The notes: generated from the letters alone by a model not told the origin. A DNA stretch of 64,000 bases from Larix kaempferi (GCA_027924585.1 BSBM01000252.1:8432001-8496000), one strand, 5' to 3'; shown: positions 34,090 to 47,900, counted from the stretch's first letter. Made by a program: numbers and translations.

Positions 34090-35420
34090 GATATAGCTTA
34101 TCTGAGGGGGGAGGACTCATAATACTCCATTTTGCTTCCTAACTTACTGTTATTATAGTTGTTATATGAGGACACATTTAGATCTATTGTTCATCTTGAG
34201 GTTATTATTTTATGCTTGCACATGTGTGTGTTTGTGTGTGCATGTGCATGCGCATGTGTGAACATTTGAATAATGGATATATTATTTCTGAGTTAAATCC
34301 ATAATGCTATGTCATTTTTTTGTCGATCATTATGTTCTTTTGAAATTTATTGTGCACAAGTCCTATGAAATGATTATTTGTTATGTATAGATGTATTATG
34401 CTTGGGATTAGCCCAAATTGTTGAATGTGCATGTGAGTATTATGATGTTGATGAGATTGTAAGGTTATTGTTCCAAGATGAGAGGACTATAACCTTATTT
34501 GTTTATTGATGATTAGTTCCAAGGACATAGTTTCTTCAAGGGAGGAGGAGTTGTAATACCCATTTTTTCTTCCTATATTACTTTTATTATAGTTGTTGTA
34601 TGAGAACACATTCATATCTATTGTTCGCTCTGAGGTTATTAGTTGATATTTGCAAATATATTTTCACATTTCATTAGTGGATCTTATGTTTGAGTTAAAC
34701 CCTTGATTTAATGTTGTTTTTCTAAAAATAATTATATTATTTTGAGTATTATTGTACACATGACTACTATGAAATGATTATTGTTATTTAAATATGTACT
34801 ATGATTGAGATTAGCCTAAATGTTTAAAGTATGTGCATGTCAGTACTATGATATTAATGATATTGCAGGGTCATTATTCTTGGGACCTACATTGACTCAG
34901 GTCAAATGTTGGGAGTAGCATACAAAAATCTAATATGAAAATTGTTGTGGGCACACTCCTTGGGAAATACTTCATCTCAATGGGGACGACCTAAGCCTAG
35001 GTAACGATAGATACCTTGTGGGTCAATAAATGTCATTGTTTCTTGGTTTCGGGGTACTGTTATGCTCCTAAAGTGAATTAGGGTTTGTAGTCGAGATGGG
35101 CTGGGATTATATTTAGTGAGTGAATTTCATGTGACATCATTCATTTTACCCTAATGAGAAAAGCGTGTTGGGAACTTATGTTGGGAAAACAAGGGAAACC
35201 TATTTTTTTGTGATTTTGAGACTTGTGAGTTCTTGGGAAAGGACTAAGTTGGTTTCCTTTGGTTTTTGACAATTTGTGACAACCTATACATTGTCTAATA
35301 ATTAATTTAAATATCTAAACAGGATTGGGAGAATCAGAACCTACACGGGTATGTTATGCTTATCTTGTTTGAAAAGATCCAATGTTGAAGGTATTACATC
35401 ACTATGGATAGGTTGGGAAG
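34090..35420 (+). repeat. Family B chromovirus 3' LTR, copy 1, decayed
   Basis: Starts after the purine tract GAGGGGGGAGGA with ATAATACTCCATTTTGCTTCC. The tract plus LTR start recurs at about 34540-34580 (GGGAGGAGGAGTTGTAATACCC). The same duplicated arrangement exists in copy 2. The rest matches 54100-55340, including the run TATGCTCCTAAAGTGAAT. The 3' end is uncertain. Confidence 0.6.
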
Positions 35421-35708
35421 AGTTATTGTGCATCATGGATCCTTGCAGGGAGGGGTTGTTAGTGTTAGAAGCCTCTCCACTAGTCACTTAGATTATGGTC
35501 TTATGGATATTATTGTGTTGTTTGACTTGTGACTCAATGTTGAGTGTGGATATATGTTATTTCTAGTTGGTTATTTTATTGCTTGATTGTACTTTATTTT
35601 TGCCTCATTAAGTCAAGGCCCTGCATGGGGAGTGCCAAATACTCGACAACCTCTTTCTATTGTGGAGACCATAGGGTACCCAAATCCACATACAAATTAT
35701 GCCCTTGA
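35421..35708. other. No recognised gene
   Basis: Retroelement-derived spacer without open frames. Confidence 0.4.
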
Positions 35709-36838
35709 TACCAAATTCAAATTTTCTTTCCATTGACTTGCTAAAATATTGATTTTAACAATGGAAGTAATACATTTATATAACAGTCAATTATCCAACA
35801 TACCCATTTTATTATATCAAATTATTCCTACCATGGATGCATTCAAACCAGGCTCAATAATTCATGCACATAAACAATTCTATAACAATAATTGAAACAA
35901 ACACATAATAGAGATCAAATTCATGGCATTCATGCATACACCATTGAGACACTTTATTTTAAATGTCCTCCAACCAACTCCAAGAAAAGGACATTCCTCC
36001 CTACCATAGGCACTCTATCAAGGCTTCTCTTTATTTGACATATGCACCCCTGATTTGGGGCTATCAGTACACAAGGGGAAAATTCCAAATTCTTTCACCC
36101 AAACACATTCACACTACCCAAAGGTGTAAAAACCCCCTCCACAGCTGTCCCCACCCTTGCACTCATTCCCCATCAACCTTCACAACACAAGGGATGATAT
36201 CCCCATCCCCTTCTAGTGCTCCAACATAGGTTGGACATGAATTCTTTGTGTCAAGGTCCGAGGAAGCTCAGTTGTAGGTCATGTCTCTCTGACATGGCCA
36301 CCAAGCCTAATCACACTAGTTTATCAGGGTATTTCGTGTGATAGGTTATGAAAAAAAATATTATTCTCTAATTACCAGTCAGGACTACCACAGCATGGAT
36401 GATCTCCCTTATTGAATGCTGGAATGACTGAATGAGTTTCTAACAAGATATATGCATGACTATGGATTGAAAAGTGACTTCCCCATAAGTGACCACTTTT
36501 CCCCCTTTTAATCTCACTTAGGATAACTAAACCCATAATTAATTAAAGTGATACTCAAACCGTAAGGTTCATAAACTTTGGTTAAAAAGGTTGATGAAGG
36601 CTAAGGACATTAGCTAGGGTCATAATCCATTAGCCCATCTCACTTCCCCCACTTATGGAATCATAGCCCCCAATCTCTACTTCGTCCCTCTCCAATTACA
36701 GCTATTAAGGATTTTTATATTAAAAAGTATATACAACATTTACAATATCCATGGTCTCCTAGACCATATAAGTCTAGCATCTAGCCTTTGTTTCTTACAT
36801 ACATATTCACATCTTGGGGTCAAAAATGGGGTGATACA
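35709..36838 (-). repeat. Possible minus-strand LTR
   Basis: The minus strand begins TGTATCACCCCATTTTTGACC at 36838, a start common in plant Gypsy LTRs. Near 35721-35709 it has TGGTATCAAGGGC, which resembles a methionine-type primer site. A terminal CA is not obvious and no partner LTR is in the window. The 88-codon plus-strand frame at 35963 lies inside and is not supported. Confidence 0.3.
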
Positions 36839-37244
36839 AGGAGTGTCACCAACATATATGATTTTACATTAGTTGGGAGTAAAGGGCACATTTTGTGTGT
36901 TTTACCCAATGATTAGTTGCTTAGAAGTTGAATCCTAGATTTCATTGGAGTCTAGTCTTCATCAAAGCATTGGAAACAATAAGCAAATTAAACTTTTGTG
37001 GTATTTGTTTTATACTGCTAAATTGTTGTTACTTAATTCTATTATGTTATTATTATGAAACTAAAGAGCAAAATATGAATGTGAAATAGCAACCTATATT
37101 CCATTAGACTATATTGTTTGAGTTGCATGTCCCTAAGTAACAACTTACCTAGTTTTTCGATGCTAAGTTGGGTTATTATACTTTTTTTTCATTAATCATT
37201 GAATAATAGTAATTTCTAACATTTTCCAAGCAGGGTATTCAATC
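36839..37244. other. No recognised gene; possible leader of family B copy 2
   Basis: AT-rich sequence upstream of the dead Gag. I find no primer site or 5' LTR. Confidence 0.4.
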
Positions 37245-38685
37245 ATGGATGTTTCTGATTTTCATGCTCATGGTGATGATAGGGAATCCGATCAGAACCA
37301 TATGTCTCATGAAATTAATCAAAACCATGAAGAGATAGCTAGAGATGTAAGGACGTTGAAGAAATAAGTTAATGAATGTTACAACTATCTCCACAAGATT
37401 AATGGGTGCTAAAATCTCAATGCACTAATTCAAAAAACAAAGAGAAGAGATCATAAGTAGGAGAGGACCAAGGTGATAATGGATCACTCAAGTATTGGAA
37501 GTTAGGGTATGAGTTGTAGAAGCAGAAGACCCCTATCTTGAATAGATATGTCAACCAAGGGAATGGGGTAAAATCCTACCTAGTTAATTTTGACCAACAC
37601 ATGATGTTATATGATTTCACCTCTCTAGAAAAAACCAAGTTCCCTGGTTACCAGTTAACTGATGATGCAAACCTATGGTGGGATCACCTGAAGAAGAAAA
37701 AGAAGGTCGATTAAGATAATTTAGAGTTAAATTATTTCAAGAAGCATTTCAAGGGCAAATATCTTGAAGAGATGTACTTCTGTGGGAAGGAGGATGAGTA
37801 CTATGCACTCAAATATGGTACCATGACAAATGTTAATGAAAGTTCATAGATTTGGATAAGTATGCCCATAGACTCAATGAGGAGTCTCTTGTTGGTCATT
37901 TCATTGGATGTTTAGGATATCATGTTAGGAACTTTTATGCCCAAGACCTTGACAAATGTTATGTTGAGAACCCGCCTATGTGAACATGAGGTATAAAGGA
38001 AGAAAAATTTGAGTGAAAACTCAACTAAAGAATCAACAATCAAAGGACTTGGAGGAGGAAGTCTAATCAGAGGAATTTTAACCCAACACCCCAAATTGGG
38101 TACATAACGGAAGAAGGACCTAGAGAAAATGTTATATTCAACAACAATAGGATATAATGTCATAAATGTGGGGAGATGTGGCATAAATCCTATCAATTCC
38201 CTACGAAAGATAATCAAATTGGGGGTGTAGTGAATCACATGGAACTAGAGGATACATTAAGGGAAGCAACCATAGGTAAAGTGTATGTAGCAGTAGATGA
38301 TTGACATGCATAATACCATGCATCCGTGATTCAAGCTCAAGGTCTTATTTTTTTTCAAAGTTATAAGTTTTTGGTTCACATAGGTAACCCACAATGTTAT
38401 TTCTCCTAGAGTGGTGGCCAACTGTAATCTTGTCAATGAGAAGCTCCAAGATCCCTCAAAGGTGTAGATGGATAATGGTGCCAATAAATGGACCAGTTAG
38501 GCAATAGATTAGTGCATGGTAGATTTAGGAAGGAATTGGAAGAGTGACATTTCATTTCCCAAGTCGACCTTGGAATCATATGATGCCATAATTGGTTAGG
38601 ATTAGTTGGAAGTTCACAAAGCCAATATAAATTATTTCAAGAAGAAACTAGAATGCTTGGATCATGGGGATTTAGCTAGAAGCGT
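37245..38685 (+). pseudogene. Dead family B chromovirus Gag and protease, copy 2 (5' part)
   Basis: The former start ATG is at 37245 (MDVSDFHAHGDDRESDQNH). Recognisable Gag pieces are LTDDANLWWDHLKKKKKV and KYLEEMYFCGKEDEYYALKYG. The zinc knuckle CHKCGEMWHKSYQ near 38158 has phenylalanine in place of the last cysteine. The protease C-terminus reads LEVHKANINYFKKKLECLD, with a TAG where GMDWLE has tryptophan. There are many stops. The frame resumes after the Tat-like insertion at 51154, where it reads on toward KEFMDVFPK, so one older element was split in two. Confidence 0.75.
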
Positions 38686-39411
38686 TGTGGCTAGGGTTTT
38701 ACCCCTAGCTTGTGCAAATGAGCACCTACTAAGGAGAATGGACTCCTTAGTAGCAGTTCAGTAAATTAAACTAATTAAGCTAAAACAGAAATTAAATTAC
38801 TTCTAAAATATGCATGAAACATAAACATCAAATTTAAATAAATGGCTTTTTTGTATTGAAATTACCTTCAATGTGAAGGTTTGATGGAGCCCTTTGTAGT
38901 GTCCAAGAGGATGCTCCAAGCTTCAATATGCTCCTTCTCCTTCTCCAATGATGGGAATGGGCCAAAAGTGGCTCTCAAGGTGAAAGTAGTTCAATGGTGA
39001 ACTAGGGTTTCGAGAGAGATTTTGGCAGAGTAAGGGTGCTTGTGATTGTGGATATGGAATAAGGGATCTCCATCACCTATTTATAGTTTTTTGGTGGTGG
39101 AGTGCTGACCCATGGTTTTGGGAAACACATGGTTTTGTGCAGCTGTATAGGGTTTTTTCCTCCTTTTCCTCATTATTTTATATTTTTTATTCCCTTTTTA
39201 GGGGATTTTTTCTATTTTTGGAGGAAAAGGGGGTTTTTTAGCCTTTTTTAGGCTATTTTGATGGTTTTGTGGCCTTTTGGAGGCATTTTAGGCCTTTTGG
39301 AGGCTTTTTAATGGGGTTTTTGGGGTTTTTAAGGGAAATATGGTAGGAAAATGGACAAATGAGCCATATAATGTGGTAGATGAGGTAGTGAACACTTTTT
39401 GGGTGTTAACA
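38686..39411 (-). repeat. 3' LTR of Tat-like element
   Basis: 726 bp, plus-strand TGTGGCTAGGG to GGGTGTTAACA. It has two copies of a 20-bp unit (CCTTTTGGAGGCATTTTAGG type, about 39272-39310) where the other LTR has one. Confidence 0.95.
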
Positions 39412-41945
39412 GATTGCCCCCTGATGTGCGAGGTCAGGAGCTCATCGTATGGCCGATGGACATCATAAGTCATGAATGGTTTTCCTGGGATGTGGAGAGA
39501 AGAGAAGAAACAAACTGAAGCCCGGAACAACGATCCCGAACAACTGCAAGAACTAAAAGTACATAACCTCAATAAGGGATGAGGAATCATCTGATCATAT
39601 GGACGAGGCGGGCATACCCATGCTCGTATCAGGATATAACATAATAATAACAATGTGGTCCAAAACATGGGGACCTGAAATATACATGACCTCAAAGACT
39701 GATTGAGGAATAATCTCAATATATGGACGAGGCGGGCATACCCATGCTCGTATCAAGATATATAAACAGAACTGTGAGGCCCGAAAAGGGGGACCTGTAA
39801 GATACATGACCACTGTGTACATCATAAGAGTCCAGAGGGGACACAAATCTGGGACATACTGCTGAGCTGATCATGTGTGAACTGAATAAATGGTGCACTG
39901 GAACAATCAACAGTGCTCCTGAGTGTGGTACCAAAGGAACTGATGAGCTGCTGGATCATAGTGACTGGGGTCATACTCTCCATGGTACACTGGACTGGAA
40001 CTGAAATGGGTACTCCAGGAAGCATATAACTGGATGGCTTCCGGATACAATCGCCAACGCAGCCCGGACATCCACGGGAACATATAACTGGGCGTTCCAA
40101 AGTGACTCACCAATGTGCTAGAGTCGGGGGAAATCCGGGGTCTTCGACGAAAAACTGATGGGATATAATCCTACGCGATCCTCAACGATGCGATCAAGGT
40201 GCTGAAGTCGAGCATGTGAGGAACAACCACTCGGAGAGGCAATGATGTCTCCTCTCAGAATGATCCGTAGGCACTTACCACGGATGGTGATAAGTCCAAG
40301 GCGTAGGGACCTCTGGGCCTATCCTCTGGAATAGAGGAGCTGTTGTCGACAGAGGGAGACCTGCAACTATCAAGGCAATGATGTTTCCTTGACAGGAGCG
40401 CGAGGTACAAGACCGAAATGTGATAGTGCTGATGGCAGGACTGATAAACTGTGGGGGGATAACTGGGCAAGTAGAGTGGATGGACTCAAACTTCCTTTGT
40501 TCAGAGTATGATAATGGGAATGATCTGGCAGCATATGAAACTGACTAAGGGGAGAGGGAACATAGCTGTATTGGATCGGGGGAGATGATTGGTCTGAGGG
40601 AGACTCAAGCTGGGGTAAAATGGCAGGAGACTGCAGAATACTCTGAACAAAGGCGACCTGATTGGGGGTGCTGCCGAGATGATTGATCGTAGTGCCAGGA
40701 GGCACGGGAGGGTACTTCTTCATGAGTTAAGGAACGAGAAGAAGTGTGTGTAAAATGGTACTGTCGGGTGGATTTTACGAGCCCAGGACAGTTCATGCTC
40801 GTGGTTGCTTTCAATTTTAAGGAGTCTGAAAGCGATAAGAAGACTCTGGAATGATGGAATGGTACTGTCGTGTGGATTTTAACGAGCCCAGGACAGTGCA
40901 TGCTCGTGGTTGCTTTCAATTTTAGAGAGTCTGAAAGCAAGTAAGAAGACTCCGGGGGGTTGCTTTTTCGTAGATTTAGTCTCCAAGGCCCAAAGAAGCA
41001 TAAAAGGATGCAATGAAGAACTCTTCTAGCCGGTGTGGCTAGAGTATTCCTTTTTCGTAATTAGTCTACCAGGTCCGGAAAAGGGTTAAACTTATACCAG
41101 ATAGACGCCCTTTCAGGTACTTTAACGAGCATGAAAGGAAGCAAGATTGCTCGGCGATCTTTTCATTCTTTTAGGAGTCAGAAAAGAGCTTAACGGAAAC
41201 TCCCTAAGTGCCTTTTTCGTAAAGGATTTGTCCGGCCCGAAAAAGGGATAAAATTATACCGAACAAAAGGAATGGCCAGGCAAGGAGGAAGTGTTCAATC
41301 AAGGATCAGTAATGATGACCAAGAACGAGGGTTGGGGGGAACACTGATGGGCCTCCTTGCGGGGTAGATGAAATGGTGGCAAAATAACGAAACATTTGCA
41401 GTATGACAGGAGTGAATGGCTCATGTAAACAAGTGGAACAATCCGATGGCGGCCGATGTGGCACGCAAACCGAGGCAGCAAGGTGTCGGGACACAATGTT
41501 GAAATTGGACCTAGTGAGAGCGAGAAATGATCTCAAGAATCATCACGAGCTCAGAAAAATGAATCCGGCGATATAAAGGATGTCAAAAACGGGTAACGGC
41601 CGATGTGGCACGCAAACCGAGGTGACGGGGGCATTTTGGGAAAATGCCCAGAAAATCTGGAGGTGAGAGCGAGAAATGATCTCAAGCATCATCACCAGCT
41701 CGAAAAAATGAATCCGATGATATAAAACATGTGAAAAACGGAGAACGGCTGATGTGGCACGCAAACCGAGGCGACAAGTGACGTCGGAAAAATGGGCAAA
41801 AATTGACGGAACAAAAATAATGCAACGAGGTGACCATCATGACGGTCTCGTCGTGCTGATTCCGGTGGTGGAAACGGTTCGTAAAACGGACAAAAACAAA
41901 ACGAAAGTACTGTACAACGCAGACCAATGAGGCCGCGGGTTTCTT
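39412..41945 (-). repeat. Tandem-repeat-rich 3' untranslated region of Tat-like element
   Basis: 2.5 kb between the polyprotein stop and the 3' LTR, with at least three separate tandem repeats. About 39545-39800: period 124 bp, with ATATGGACGAGGCGGGCATA at 39597 and 39721. 40755-40965: two copies of about 104 bp. 41451-41880: about 2.5 copies of 147-149 bp, with GATGTGGCACGCAAACCGAG in each. A looser CTTTTTCGTA...CCGGAAAAGGG motif recurs near 40963, 41048 and 41212. Opposing short frames here are products of the repeats, not genes. Confidence 0.8.
39414..39424 (-). other. Polypurine tract, Tat-like element
   Basis: The minus strand reads CAGGGGGCAAT just before the 3' LTR. Confidence 0.7.
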
Positions 41946-44900
41946 TTATGGGTAAAAACGCTTGAGATACAACCCATTACGAGGGTTGCGCAAAGGACGG
42001 CCTTCGGAGTCAGCTAAGATGTATGCCCCCTTGCCGAGGCAGGTCTGCACGACGTAAGGGCCTTGCCACATAGATTCAAACTTCCCTTTACCGGTTTTGT
42101 CATGGGCTTGGTCATAGGCGAGGACGAGGTCCCCTTCATGGAAAGTTCGAGGGTGAACATGTTTATCATAATCGGCTTTGGAGCGGTTTTTGGCAGCTTC
42201 GATGTTCTGGAGAGTGGCCCGACGGTCTTCATCGGCTTGTTCGAGTTGTAGCAAACGCTGCTCGATGGGGGAGGTGTCAGGGAGAAGCTCAACGGCGATC
42301 TGTAAGGCAGGAATCTGACACTCGATGGGGAGGACAGACTCTACACCATGAACTAGATGAAAGGGTGTAAAACCAGTGGCAGTCTTAGTGGAGGTGCGGT
42401 AAGCCCACAAGGCAGGGAACAACATGTGGTGCCAATTGGACTTATGCTTGTCAACCGTTCGTTGGAGGATGGTTTTGAGGATTTTATTGATGGCCTCTAC
42501 TTGGCCGTTCCCTTGGGGGTAGTAAGCAGAGGAAAATTGGTGTTCATACTTAAGGAGGGTGGATAGCTCACGCCAGACGGCATCTTCGAAGTGTGAACCA
42601 TGGTCAGAGACTAACTGCTTAGGAACCCCAAATCGAGCGATGACATGGTTGAAAAAGAAGCGGGCAGCAGTGTCGGCGGTACAATTGAAGGTAGGCATGG
42701 CTTCCGCCCATTTGGTGAAGTAATCAACAGCGACATCAATATATTTATGGCCGTTAGCAGACTGGGGTCTACATTCCATGAAGTCTATGGCCCACTTACA
42801 AAAGGGACCAACGGTGACGACTGGGTGTAACGGAGCAGGAGGTGTCCGGGCCTTGGGGGCAAAAAGTTGGCAGTTATGGCAGTGTTTGACCGCAGTGATG
42901 CAGTCGATGAAAAGTGTGGGCCAGAAGTATCCGGCGCGGACGACCTTTTGGGCAGTGGCCATCCCTGAGAAATGGCCTCCGCAGGCACCGCTATGACAGT
43001 CATTAAGGACGTGTTCAGCTTCCTCGTGTGTAAGGCAACGACGAAGAATTGTGTCAACTCCGCGCCGGTAAAGGACATCGCCTAAGAGGAGATATCGAGA
43101 GGCCTGGTGACGGATGCGACGGCGTCCATTACGGGTAACTTTGGGTCTGAACTTCTGCGTGTGCAGGTATAACAAGATATCACCGTACCATGGGTCATCG
43201 GACGAGATAGTGAATAGGTGATGGTCGGGTAACTCATCGGAGATTGGTTTGGCCGGGAGAAGGGAAGGGAGATCAGTAATGAGCTGGGAAAGCGCGAGAG
43301 CTTTAGTGCTCTTAGGTGTTTTGAAGGTAAGGTCATATTCCTGGAGGATAATGACCCATTTACCAACACGACCTTGCAGTAGTCGCCGGTTTAGAAGATA
43401 TACCATGGGGTTAGAGTCGGCAACGACGGTGGTATGACTCATTAAGATGTAGTGTCGCAATTTTTGTACGGAAAAGACTACGGCGAGGGCGAGTCTCTCC
43501 TCATATGGGTAACGGAGGGGTGGACCAGACAAGGTCTGGATGACGTAGTAAATGACGTGTTCCTGGTGGGAAGCGTCTTCTTGAACCAAGACTCCGGACA
43601 CGGCATGCTCGGAGGCCGAGACGTATAGGATGAAGTCCTGGGAGAAATCCGGAGGGGAGATCAGAGGGGCTTGTGTGAGAGCCTTCTTGAGTGCTTCAAA
43701 TGCAGCTTCTGCTTGCTCATCCCAGACGAAGGGTATGTGGGTGCGGAGCAGGCGCAAGAAACCGTGAACGGTAGTGGCGTAATCAGGCACAAAGCGTCGA
43801 AGGAAGTTGGATCGCCCCTGGAGGCTTTGGAGTTGTCGGAGCATGCGAGGAGAAGGAAGGTCTAAGATGGCTTGGAATTTTAGAGGGTCAACAGTAATTC
43901 CTTTCTGGGAAACAATGAAACCTAACAACCGGCCTGCCGTAACGCAAAAGACACACTTGTGTGGGTTCAAGCGGATTTGGTATTTGCGACAACGCAGAAA
44001 AACTTGCCGAAGGTCGTTAAGGTGGTCTGATCGTTTCCGGGAACGAGCTGTAAGGTCATCAAGGTAGACTAACAGGATATGGACCAAGTCGTGAAAGCAA
44101 TAGGTCATGGCCCGCTGGAAAGTGGCACCAGCATTTTTGAGGCCGAACGGCATGACGCGATAGGCAAAGGTGCCCCATGGGGTAGTAAAGGCCGTTTTGT
44201 ACTGGTCTTCCTTACGAATCTGAATCTGGTTGTAGCCGGAAAAACCATCCATGAAGGAGAGGACTTCATGCCCCGCACACGCGTCAATGAGCTGGTCAAT
44301 AAATGGCGTGGGGAAATTGTCCTTGGGACAAGCGTGGTTTAAATCGCGGAAGTCAGTGCATACTCGAAGGGTGCCTTGTTTTTTGTTAACGGGAACGGGG
44401 TTTGAAACCCAAGTGGTATAGGCAATAGGATAAATGAACCCTGCCGTGCGCAGTTTCTCAATCTCAGCTTTAACAGCTGGGAGTTTGGAAGGATGAATGG
44501 GATGCTGCTTCTGATGGACTGGGGGTACATCGGGCCATGTGTCAATGTGGTGCTCTATAATTGCGGGGTCAAGACCAGGCATTTCGGTATAGGACCAGGC
44601 AAAGACATCACGGAATTCTTTGAAAAGGTTTGTGTAGTCCTCAATCTCTTGTTGACTGCAGAATGCTCCTAAAGTGATGAGTTCAGGGGCACGTCCTGGG
44701 GCAGCGATATCAACTTGGATGACAGGTGAGATGTTGGCCATGTTACCTTCCTCGAAGGCATCAGGAGCAGGAATAGGGTCCTTGAACCAATCGACCTTGG
44801 TGGGGAGGAAGTCTTTGGATTCAACCGCGTATTGGGTAGCGGAGCTAGAGGAAGACGCTTCTGGGATGAAGTAGGAACGATGATGCATATCATCCCAGGG

Positions 44901-47900
44901 ATAATCCGGGGCAGTAAGGGCCTCAAGAATCTCCTCATCGGTACGGAAAGTTTGCGTCGTCAAATCGGTTGACGAGGGGGTAGTGGTGGAAGAGATCATA
45001 TAGATGGTATTAACCTCTCCGGAAGGTGAAGAGTCTGGGGGGTAGATCTCCTCAATGGTAGGTGGTGCCGTCTCAAGATCCAGATTGTTCATCTCATAGA
45101 GAGCTGCTCTGTAATCCGGGAGATCGGGACAATGATGTGAATAATGCCCGTAAATACCGCATATGGCGCAGGAGTGGTTGGTACGTAGGGACTTATCCTT
45201 AGGCTTCGGAGTGGGATTTAGTTCGACTGTTGGGATGTTAGGGTCATCGTCGAGCATCTGCATGTGCTTCTGCAATGCTGGTAACTGTGGGCATTGGTGG
45301 GTCGCATGGCCTAACTCGTCGCACAGCGAGCATTTGGGAGGAGCACGAAATACTGGAGGGTTTTTTACTGTCTTTGGAGGTGGTACAGCAGTGTAAGGTT
45401 GTGGACCTCTGCCCCCAGTGGGTTTGGGAGTAGGAGGGGGTGTCGTGGAGGACGAAGGGGTAGAGACACCAGGAGGTGGCTGAGAGGTAGTAGCCATGGG
45501 TTGCACCGGTTGGAGGACGACATCTGGTGTCGGCGGGCGAACGGGAGGCGAAAGATACCAGACAGGTAATCCCAAGGTTAACCCCGGGAGGCAAAGGGTA
45601 GCCATAACCGGGGCGCTTACTACTCCTGATGGAGGGACTAGAAAGGGGATGGTATGGATCGGTGTAAAACCAATGTGGCTAGGTACCAATGGTGGTTTTG
45701 GCAACAAGGGTGGTTGATTATTAGTTGGTAGGTTGTCATGGGACAAGGTACATAAGTCAGACATTTCGGGCGTAGATGACGGGGGAGGAATGGATTGAAA
45801 GGTGGAGGTCATCGACGCGTCTGAGTAGACTCCAGGCCCCGTAGAGGAAACAAACGAGGTGGTGGCAGGAGAAACAGGTTTTTCAACCATGGGGAGAACA
45901 TTTTCCGGTGCCGCGGGAGCACTGGGATCATAGTAGGTGAGCTGGTCAATCTTAACCACGCGTCTGTCATGGGGGAACATCATGGTGCGAAAGACAGAAG
46001 AGGCAACCGCCCGCATGGCATACATGTAGCAGCGGCCAAGTAAAAGGTTATAATCCAATTGGGCATTGATTACCTCAATGTCAATGAGTACAGTTTTGCC
46101 ACCTAACTGGACGGGGACATTGGCTAGGAGGCCTTGGGGCTGAGCCGAACGACCGTCATAGGCGCGTAATGCAGTGGTGGACTGCTGGAGAGGAGGGGAT
46201 CCTAGCTTCTGCCATACAAATGTAGACATAACGCATGTGGAGGCACCCTCATCGATGATGCACCGATGGATGACAAGATTCCTAACGGAGACAGTAACTT
46301 GGAATGCTAAGCTGGAAGGTAGGCGTGGTTCAGACTGGTCTAAATCAAATGCCATCAAATGCGAATCGGTTGGGTCAATCCCCCCAATGGCGGAAAGTAA
46401 AGTCTTGCGTTGGGAAGGGCAGTTCTTCAAGACTTCTAACGCAGACATGGCTGTGGGAGATTGGGCTAGGTCGTCTACGATGTTGTAGTTTGACGCAGCG
46501 CGCGCATTAGGGTTATTGTTGATTCGGCGAAGTGGGAAACGAGGTGCTTTCGCAGCGCCGTCTATGGGAGGCGGAGGTATACGTAACGCCTGATCGGTGG
46601 GATGGGCGTTAGTAGGTTTATCCGTGGGAGTGGCTTCAGAGGTGGAGCCATATTGGTTCCGACGGGTCTGGAGGTTGACGTCAGCAGATGACATCATCAG
46701 CAAGTGGTGGGTACCTGAGTCGAACATGGGTTGATCAAGAGCGGCGTATGTGATCTGTTGTTGTTGGGGTTGCACGTTAGCTTGAGGGGCCAACGGCTGA
46801 GTGTTCACCACGCCTTGGGTTGGTAAGGGATTTTGCAGCACCAAAGGGGGTTGTTGAGGTTGGGGGGGGTTGGGCGGCGCTTGGGGAGCCGCATGCCCTT
46901 GGCGATGGGCCTCGTCAACCCAGAGTTGCCGAGCTCGCTCTAAGTGTGGGCAAGCATGTGTGTAATGGCCATAGACCCCGCAAATAGAACAAGGATGGTT
47001 TGTTCGCAAATTGGGGTTTTTAGCCTGCTTGGGCGGGCGATCAGCGTTCTGGTTAGCGGGGGCCGCATTGTTATTGTCTGGAGGATTAGCTGGTTGACCA
47101 GCTTGGTCTGCAGGTTGGTTGTTCCCCCGATTACGGCCCTTGCCGCGGTTCTGTTGGCCCTGGTTGCGTTGGTTGTTCTGGTTTTGCTGCGAGTTTTGTT
47201 GGGCGTAGACTTGCCCTTGGGCAGCAGGTGGATTTTGAGGTTGCGCAGGTGCGGGAGCAGGCTGCGGAGGATGATATGTAGGTTGAGGCTGAGCAGGTGC
47301 AGCAACTTGAGGAGATTGCTGATATGGCTGCGGAGCAGGTTGTGGATGTGCCGCAGGGGCTGCCTGGGGCGGATAATAAGCGGGTTGGGCTTGTGAAGGC
47401 GCAGGGGCTGGGGCAGCCTGCGGATGGTAGTAAGACTGAGGTGCGACTGGGGGAGCATAAGCAGGAGTCGCATAACCGAAGCATTGAGGTGGACATGAGG
47501 GTCCATGGGAATGGTGGTGTGTCATGGGAGCATATGAGTTGGTTGCTCCAGACTGTGAGGTAGCCCGCGACAGGTCGGGGCCAGGGGTAGGTCGTGCTAT
47601 AGAAAATGGTTGAGGATGCGAAGAAACACGACAGATGATGCCGTCTGCAGCGTGGGATGCCCCCGGCGCATCGTGCTGGGAGGACTCGCCGCGAGGGGCA
47701 TCAGGTATAATGGTATAAAGGTAACCCGACTGGGCGTAAATGAGGTCGAACTGCTGTGCCTTAAGGATGGCCTCTTCTTCAGACTGGGGTCTTTCTGAAG
47801 CTACATCCTTAGCAATAATAGGAAGCAGGGACTTGAGGAACCAATCGAGGAAGATACGGTCGTCTAGTTTAATCTTGCATAAGCTACGGCGTCGACGCCA

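Noticed and set aside
35963-36229. 88-codon plus-strand frame rich in proline, serine and histidine
   Set aside because: No start context, no homology that I recognise, and it lies in a likely LTR.
39288-40940. Minus-strand frames up to 143 codons downstream of the Tat-like polyprotein, considered as an extra gene
   Set aside because: They overlap each other in several frames, follow the tandem repeats and have repeat-like peptides. They are better read as untranslated repeats.
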